From the NCBI RefSeq assembly GCF_024679095.1, contig NC_066535.1:6412904-6476903 (forward strand): DNA of 64,000 bases. The letters run 5' to 3'. This stretch comes from Eriocheir sinensis (Eukaryota; Arthropoda; Malacostraca; Decapoda; Varunidae). The notes under the pieces were generated by a model. That model was not told the DNA's origin and did no database searches. It saw only the letters and a program-made list of their open reading frames with translations. The first letter of the stretch is position 1; the number at the start of each line of letters is the position of its first letter. Shown in pieces: positions 57,607 to 64,000 of this stretch. The position numbers and the translations under genes were made by a program.

Positions 57607-60600
57607 AAAAAAAAATTTGTATAAAAGTAATACAAAAATACACAAAAATAATTTAAATTTGTTTGAAAATAGATATGCAAAAAACAAATGAAATTAGGCA
57701 ATTTTTTTTTGAAATACATATACAAAATACACATAAAATAATGTAAATTTGTATGAAAATATATAAACAAATACACATAAGATAACGTAAATTTTCATAA
57801 AATATAAGTACAAAATATACATTAAGTAATGTAAATATGTCTAAAAATATATATACAAAATACACAGAATAACGTAAAATCGTATCAAAATAAATAAACA
57901 GACAATCAATGAAATAATGTAAATTTGTATGAAAATAAAGATGCAAAATACCCATAAAATAAAGCATGTTTTTATGAAAATACATATACAAAAATACACA
58001 TAGAATAATTAAATTTGTATTAAAATTAATATACAAAATGCACGTACAATAAGGTAAATTTATATTGAAAAAATATGCAAAATGCACATAAAACAATGTA
58101 TATTTGTTTCAAAATATATATACGAATACACATTAAATAACATATATTTCTATAGAAATATATATACAAAATACACATGAAATGACGTAAATACGTATAA
58201 AAATACATATACACAATACACATTAAATAATGTGAATTCGCGTCAAAATAAATAAACAAAAAATCAATAAAAAATGTGTATTTGTATGAAAATAGATATA
58301 CAAAATACACATAAAATATTTTAAATTTATATCAAACTCTTTTTATAAAAATATATGTACCTTTTTTTTTTATATTTTTTTAACAATAAAAATAAAAAAA
58401 CATATAATAATTAGATTTATAATGAATATTATATATGATATGATAAAAAAAACAAAATAAATTTAAAAAAATATAAATATATATATAAAAATAAAAATAA
58501 CGTACATTACTAAAAATATATATACAAAAAATACTCATTAAAAGTAAAAACGTATAAAAAAAATGTATACAAAGTACACATAAAATAATTAAATTTGTAT
58601 TAAAATAAATATACAAAATACACATACAATAAGGTAAATTTATATTGAAATAGATATGCAAAATAAACATAAAATAATGTAAATTTGTATCAAATCATAT
58701 ACGAATACACACAATAAAATAACGTAAATTTTTATGAAAATATATATAAAAAATACACATAAAATAATGTAAATACGTAGAAAAATATATATACAAAATA
58801 CACATAAAATTATGTAAATTCTTATGAAAATAAATGAACAAAATTCCACTAAAAGAATGTATATTTGTAGGAAAATATAAATACAAAATACAAATAAAAT
58901 AACTAAAATTTGTATAAAAATATATGAAAAATTCATAAAAATAATTTAAATTTGTTTGAAAATAGATATGCAAAATACACATAAAATTAGGCAAATCGGT
59001 ATTGAAGTACATATACAAATTACACATAAAATATTGTAAATTTGTATGAAAATATATAAACAAAATACACATAGAATAATGTAAAATCGTATCAAAATAA
59101 ATAAACAGAATATCAATAACATAATGTAAATTTGTATGAAAATAAAGATGCAAAATACCCAAATAATATCACATATTTTTACAAAAATACACATAAAATA
59201 ATTGAATTTTTATTAAAATAAATATACAAAATACACATACAATATGGTAAATTTGTATTGAAATAGATATGCAAAATAAACATAAATAATGTAAAATTGT
59301 ATCAAAATATATATACGAATACCCATAAAATAGAGTAAATTTCTATGAAAATATATATTCAAAACACAAATAAAATGATATAAATAAGTATAAAAATATA
59401 CATATCAAATACACCTAAAATAATGTAAATTTGTATAAAAATAAATAAACAAAATTACGATAAAAGATGCAAGATACACATTAAATAATGTAAATATGTA
59501 TAAAAAAAATATATACAGAAAACAAATAGAATAATGTGAAATCGTATCAAAATAAAAATACCGAATATTAATAAAATAATGTAAATTTGTATGAAAATAA
59601 AGATGCAAAATTCCCATCAAATAGCGCATTTCTTATAAAAATATATATACCAAAATACATATAAAATATTTAAATTTGTATTGAAATAAATATACAAAAT
59701 GCACATACAATAAGGTAAATTTGTATTGAAAGAGATATGCAAAAATACATATAAAACAATGTAAATTTGTTTCAAAATATATATACGAATACACATAAAA
59801 TAACGTAGATTTCTATAAAAATATATATACAAAATACACGTAAAATTAAGTAAATACGTATAAAAATAGATATACAAAATACACATAGAATAATGTAAAA
59901 TTGTTAAAAAAAAACAATATAAATAAAATAATGTAAATTTGTATGAAAATAAAAATGCAAAATACCCATAAAATAAAGCATATTTTTTATAAAAATACAT
60001 ATACAAGAATACACATAGCATAATTAAATTTGTATTAAAATTAATATACAAAATGCATATACAATAAGGTAAATTTGTATTGAAAAAATATGCAAAATAC
60101 ACATAAAACAGTGTAAATTTATTTCAAAATCTATATACGAATACTCATAAATCAACGTAGATTTCTATAGAAATATATATACAAAATACACATCAAATGA
60201 TGTAAACACGTATAAAAATATATATTTATATAAAATACACATTAAATAATGTAAATTCGCGTCAAAGTAAATAAACAAAATATCAATAAAAGAATGTGTA
60301 TTTGTATGAAAATAGATATACAATATACACATAAAATCACCTAAATTTGTATAAAACTATATACAAAAATACACAAAAATAGTTTTAATCTGTATGAAAA
60401 TAAATATACAGAATACATATAAAATTAGGTAAATTTCTATTGAAATACATTTACAAAATACACATCAAATAATGTAAATTTGAATTAAAAAATATAAACA
60501 AATACACTTAAAATAACGTAAATTTGTATAAAATATATATAAAAAATACACATTAAATAATGTAAATATGTATAAAAGAATATATACAAAACACAAATAG

Positions 60601-61130
60601 AATAATATAAAATCGTATCAAAATAAATACACAGAATATTAATAAAATAATGTAAATTTGTATGAAAATTAAGATGCAAAAAACCTATAAAATAACGCAT
60701 TTTTTATAAAAATATTTATACCAAGACACACATAAAATATTTGAATTTGTATTAAAATAAATATACAAAATGCACATACAATAAGGTAAATTTGTATTGA
60801 AATAGATATGCAAAATACATATAAAACCATGTAAATTTTTTTAAAAATATATATACGAATACACATAAAATAACATAGATTTCTATGAAAATAAATATAC
60901 AAAATACACATAAAATGAAGTAAATACGTATGAAAAAAGGTATACAAAATACACATAAAATAATGTAAACTCGTATAAAATAAATAAACAAAATACTAAT
61001 AAAAGAATGTGTATTGTATATATATAAATATACAAAATACAAATAAAATAACGTAAATTTATATAAAACTACATGCAAAAATACACAAAAGTAATTAAAT
61101 TTGTGTGAAAATAGATATACAAAATACATG
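57607..61130 (-). repeat. Reversed block, outer part of the right arm
   Basis: 57607-57940 copies about 54645-54985, and 57941-58245 copies about 55636-55943, completing the mosaic insertion. After a non-array patch (58361-58500), 58550-61130 is the inverted partner of 3599-5965. It keeps about 200 bp (60080-60290) missing from the left arm near 4585-4640. It ends in a type B hinge at 61107-61160. Confidence 0.84.
58361..58500. other. Non-array AT-rich patch
   Basis: About 140 bp with none of the monomer motifs: a run of T (58362-58371), A/T-rich sequence with AATTAGATTTATAATGAATA, then A-rich runs. It is flanked on the left by a truncated monomer (AAACTCTTTTTATAAAAAT) and on the right by an array resuming at AACGTACATTACT. 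The left arm has ordinary monomers at the equivalent place (about 5965-6185). Origin unknown; too short and too low in complexity to identify. Confidence 0.75.
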
Positions 61131-62353
61131 TGTATTTTGTATATTTATTTTCATACAAATAGAAATTATTTTTGTTTATTTTTTATATATTTTCATACAA
61201 ATTTTCGTTATTTAATGTTATTTTGTATATTTATTTTTTCTACTAATATAAGTTATTTTATGTGTATTTGTATATATATTTTTATACAAATTTACATTAT
61301 TTTATGTGTATTTTGTATATATATTTTTATAGAAATCTACGTTATTTTATGTGTATTCGTATATATATTTTGAAACAAATTTACATTATTTCATATGTAT
61401 TTTGCATATCTATTTCAATACAAATTTACCTTATTGTATGTGTTTTTTGTATATTTATTTTAATACAAATTTAATTTTTTGATGTGTATTTTGGTATATA
61501 TATTTTTATAAATAAAAAAAATGCGTTATTTTATGGGTATTTTTATAAATATTTTGATACAAATCTACATTATTTTATGTATTTTGTATATACATTTCAA
61601 TTCAAATTTAGCTTATTTTATCTGTATTTTGTATATCTATTTTCATACGAATTTAATTACTTCTGTGTATTTTTGTATATAGTTTTATACAAATTTACGT
61701 TATTTTATGTGTATTTTGTATATTTATATTTATACAAATACACATTCTTTTATTGGTATTTTGTTTATTTACTTTTATACGAATTTACATTATTTTATGT
61801 GTATTTTGTATACATTTTCTTATACGTATTTACTTCATTTTATGTGTATTTTGTATATATATTTTTATACAAATCTACGTTATTTTATGTGTATTCGTAT
61901 ATATATTTTTAAACAAATTTACATTTTTTTATATGTATTTTGCATATCTATTTCAATACAGATTTACCTTATTGTATGTGTATTTTGTATATTTATTTTA
62001 ATACAAATTAATTTTTTGATGTGTATTTTGGTATATATATTTTTTATAAAAAACGCAATATTTAATGGGTATTTTGCATCTTTATTTTCATACAAATTTA
62101 CATTGTTTTATTAATATTCTGTGTATTTATTTTGATACGATTTTACATTATTCTATTTGTGTTTTGTATATATTTTTTTATACATATTTACATTATTTAA
62201 TGTGTATTTTGTATATTTTAAAACAAATTTACGTTATTTTATGCGCATCTGTTAAAATATTTTGATACAAATTTACATTATTTTATGTATTTTGTATATA
62301 TATTTCAATACAAATTTAGTTTATTTTATGTATATTTTGTATATCTATTTTCA
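61131..62353 (+). repeat. Satellite block, forward
   Basis: Forward monomers. 61131-61800 pairs inverted with 2740-3598. 61780-62353 is collinear with 32530-33117 and 40690-41284, including the fused variant ATATTTTAAAACAAATTTAC. At 61540-61550 two monomers are spliced (GGGTATTTTTATAAATATTT), skipping several units present elsewhere. Confidence 0.84.
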
Positions 62354-64000
62354 TTTGTATCAAAATAAATAAACAAAGTAGCAATAAAATAATGTAAATT
62401 TGTATGAGAAAACATATACAAATACACATAAAATAACGCACATTTCTAAAAAAAATATATGTACAAAAATGCACATAAAAAAAGTAAATTTGCAAATTTG
62501 TATTGAAATAGATATGCAAAATACATATAAAACAATGTAAATTTGTTTCAAAATATATATACGAATACACATAAAATAACGTAGATTTCTATAAAAATAT
62601 ATATACAAAATACACATAAAATGAAGTAAATACGTATAAAAAATGAATACAAAAAATTCATAAAACTCGTATCAAAATAAATAAACAAAATACCAGTAAA
62701 AGAATGTGTATTTGTAAAAATATAAATATACAAAATACACATAAAATATCGTAAATTTTTATAAAACTATATACAAAAATACACTTAAGTAATTAAATTT
62801 GTATGAAAACATATATACAAAATACAGCTAAAATAAGCTAAATTTGAATTGAAATGTACACACAAAATACATAAAATAATGTAAATTTGTATCAAAATAT
62901 TTATACAAATACATATAATAACGTAGATTTGTTTAAAAATATATAAACAAAATACACATTAAGTAATGTAAATACGTATAAAAAATATGTACAAAATACA
63001 CATATAATCCTGTAATTCGTATCAAAACAAATAAACAAAATAGCAATAAAATAATGTAAATTTGTATGAGAAAACATATACAAATAACGCAAATTTCTAT
63101 AAAAATATTTGTACAAAAATGCACATAAAATAAAGTAAATTTACAAAAAAATATATATACAAAACACACACTAAATAATGTAAATGTGTACATAAAATAA
63201 CCTAAATTTGTATAACACTATATACAAAAATACAAAAATAATTTAAATTTGTTTGAAAAGAAATATACAAAATACACATAAAATTAGAATAATGTAAAAT
63301 CGTATCAAAATAAATACACAGAATATCAATAAAATAATGTAAATTTGTATGAAAATAAAGATAAAAATTCCCAAAAATTATCGCATTTTTATAAAAATAT
63401 ATTTACCAAAATACACATAAAATATTTAAATTTGTATTGAAATAAATATACAAAATGCATATACAGTAAGGTAAATTTGAATTGAAAGAGATATTCAAAA
63501 ATACATATAAAACAATGTAAATTTGTTTCAAAATATATATATGAATACACATAAAATAAAGTAGATTTCTATAGAAATATATATACAAAATACATATGAA
63601 ATTATGTAAATACGTATAAAAATATATATACAAAATACATATCAAATAATGTAAATTCGTGTCAAAATAAATAAACAAAATATCATGAAAAGAATGTGTA
63701 TTTGTATGAAAATAGATAATAGATAATAAATTTGTATCAAATATATATGCAAGATACACATTAAATAATGTAAATATGTATAAAAAAGTATATACAAAAA
63801 ACAAATAGAATAATGTAACATCGTATCAAAATAAATACACAGAATATTAATAAAATAATGTAAATTTGTATGAAAATAAAGATGCAAAATTCCGATAAAA
63901 TAGCGCATTTCTTATAAAAATATATATACCAAAATGCACATAAAATATTTAAATTTGCATTGAAATAAATATACAAAATGCACATACAATAAGGTAAATT
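62354..64000 (-). repeat. Right terminal reversed block
   Basis: Reversed monomers. 62510-63915 is the inverted partner of 1-1577. 63915-64000 extends beyond the left edge of the window, so its partner would lie upstream. A join near 63294 (AAATTAGAATAATG) skips about 200 bp present at 600-800. Confidence 0.85.

Overview
This window holds no protein-coding gene, rRNA, tRNA gene or CRISPR array that I can support. Almost all 64 kb is one extremely AT-rich satellite domain (about 15% G+C in lines counted by hand) built from diverged copies of a 45-bp monomer. The T-rich strand has the core TTATGTGTATTTTGTATA, and variants usually end TTTTATACAAAT or TTTTATACGTAT. Because 45 is a multiple of three and the T-rich strand lacks stops in all three frames, long Tyr/Ile/Phe-rich open frames with a 15-residue period appear everywhere. 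They mark monomer orientation, not genes. The organism is a eukaryote with a large repeat-rich genome. A tRNA-like retroelement copy at 25.8-26.1 kb suggests an animal, but that is weak evidence and I cannot name a taxon.

Four layers sit on the monomer. (1) Monomer variants follow a recurring order, giving a higher-order repeat of up to 16 monomers (about 720 bp, e.g. 8563-9282). (2) The array flips orientation about 40 times. Several flip points are copies of the same ancestral junction, so they were duplicated rather than formed repeatedly. (3) Large segmental copies are stacked on this. The left 14.4 kb is an inverted copy of the right 16.5 kb (1-14390 against 47520-63915, in three collinear pieces). 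A direct tandem duplication fills the centre (28647-36685 and 36686-44895). Smaller direct and inverted copies are also present, including 18584-20190 against 25185-27166. (4) Long (AT)n tracts at 12.7, 14.8, 16.1, 25.6, 30.5, 38.6, 47.0, 52.2 and 56.9 kb lie at AT-rich positions of the monomer, and sister copies lack the expansion.

Layout: 1-14.4 kb is the left inverted arm. 14.4-28.6 kb is a mixed centre with many flips and the only GC-rich island (25781-26129, a probable SINE-like insertion whose unoccupied sister site is at about 19622-19626). 28.6-44.9 kb is the 8-kb tandem pair; its second member carries a snap-back inversion with a near-perfect palindrome at 40285-40377. 44.9-47.5 kb is a short mixed zone. 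47.5-64 kb is the right inverted arm, interrupted by a 2.3-kb mosaic insertion (about 55947-58245) and a 140-bp patch of non-array AT-rich DNA (58361-58500).

The most noteworthy content is structural: a nested palindromic, orientation-switching satellite whose history of duplication, inversion, microsatellite growth and retroelement insertion can be ordered from internal comparisons. All comparisons were made by eye, so boundaries are approximate unless single-base positions are given. Mis-assembly (unmerged haplotypes, fold-back reads) remains a live alternative for the largest duplications.
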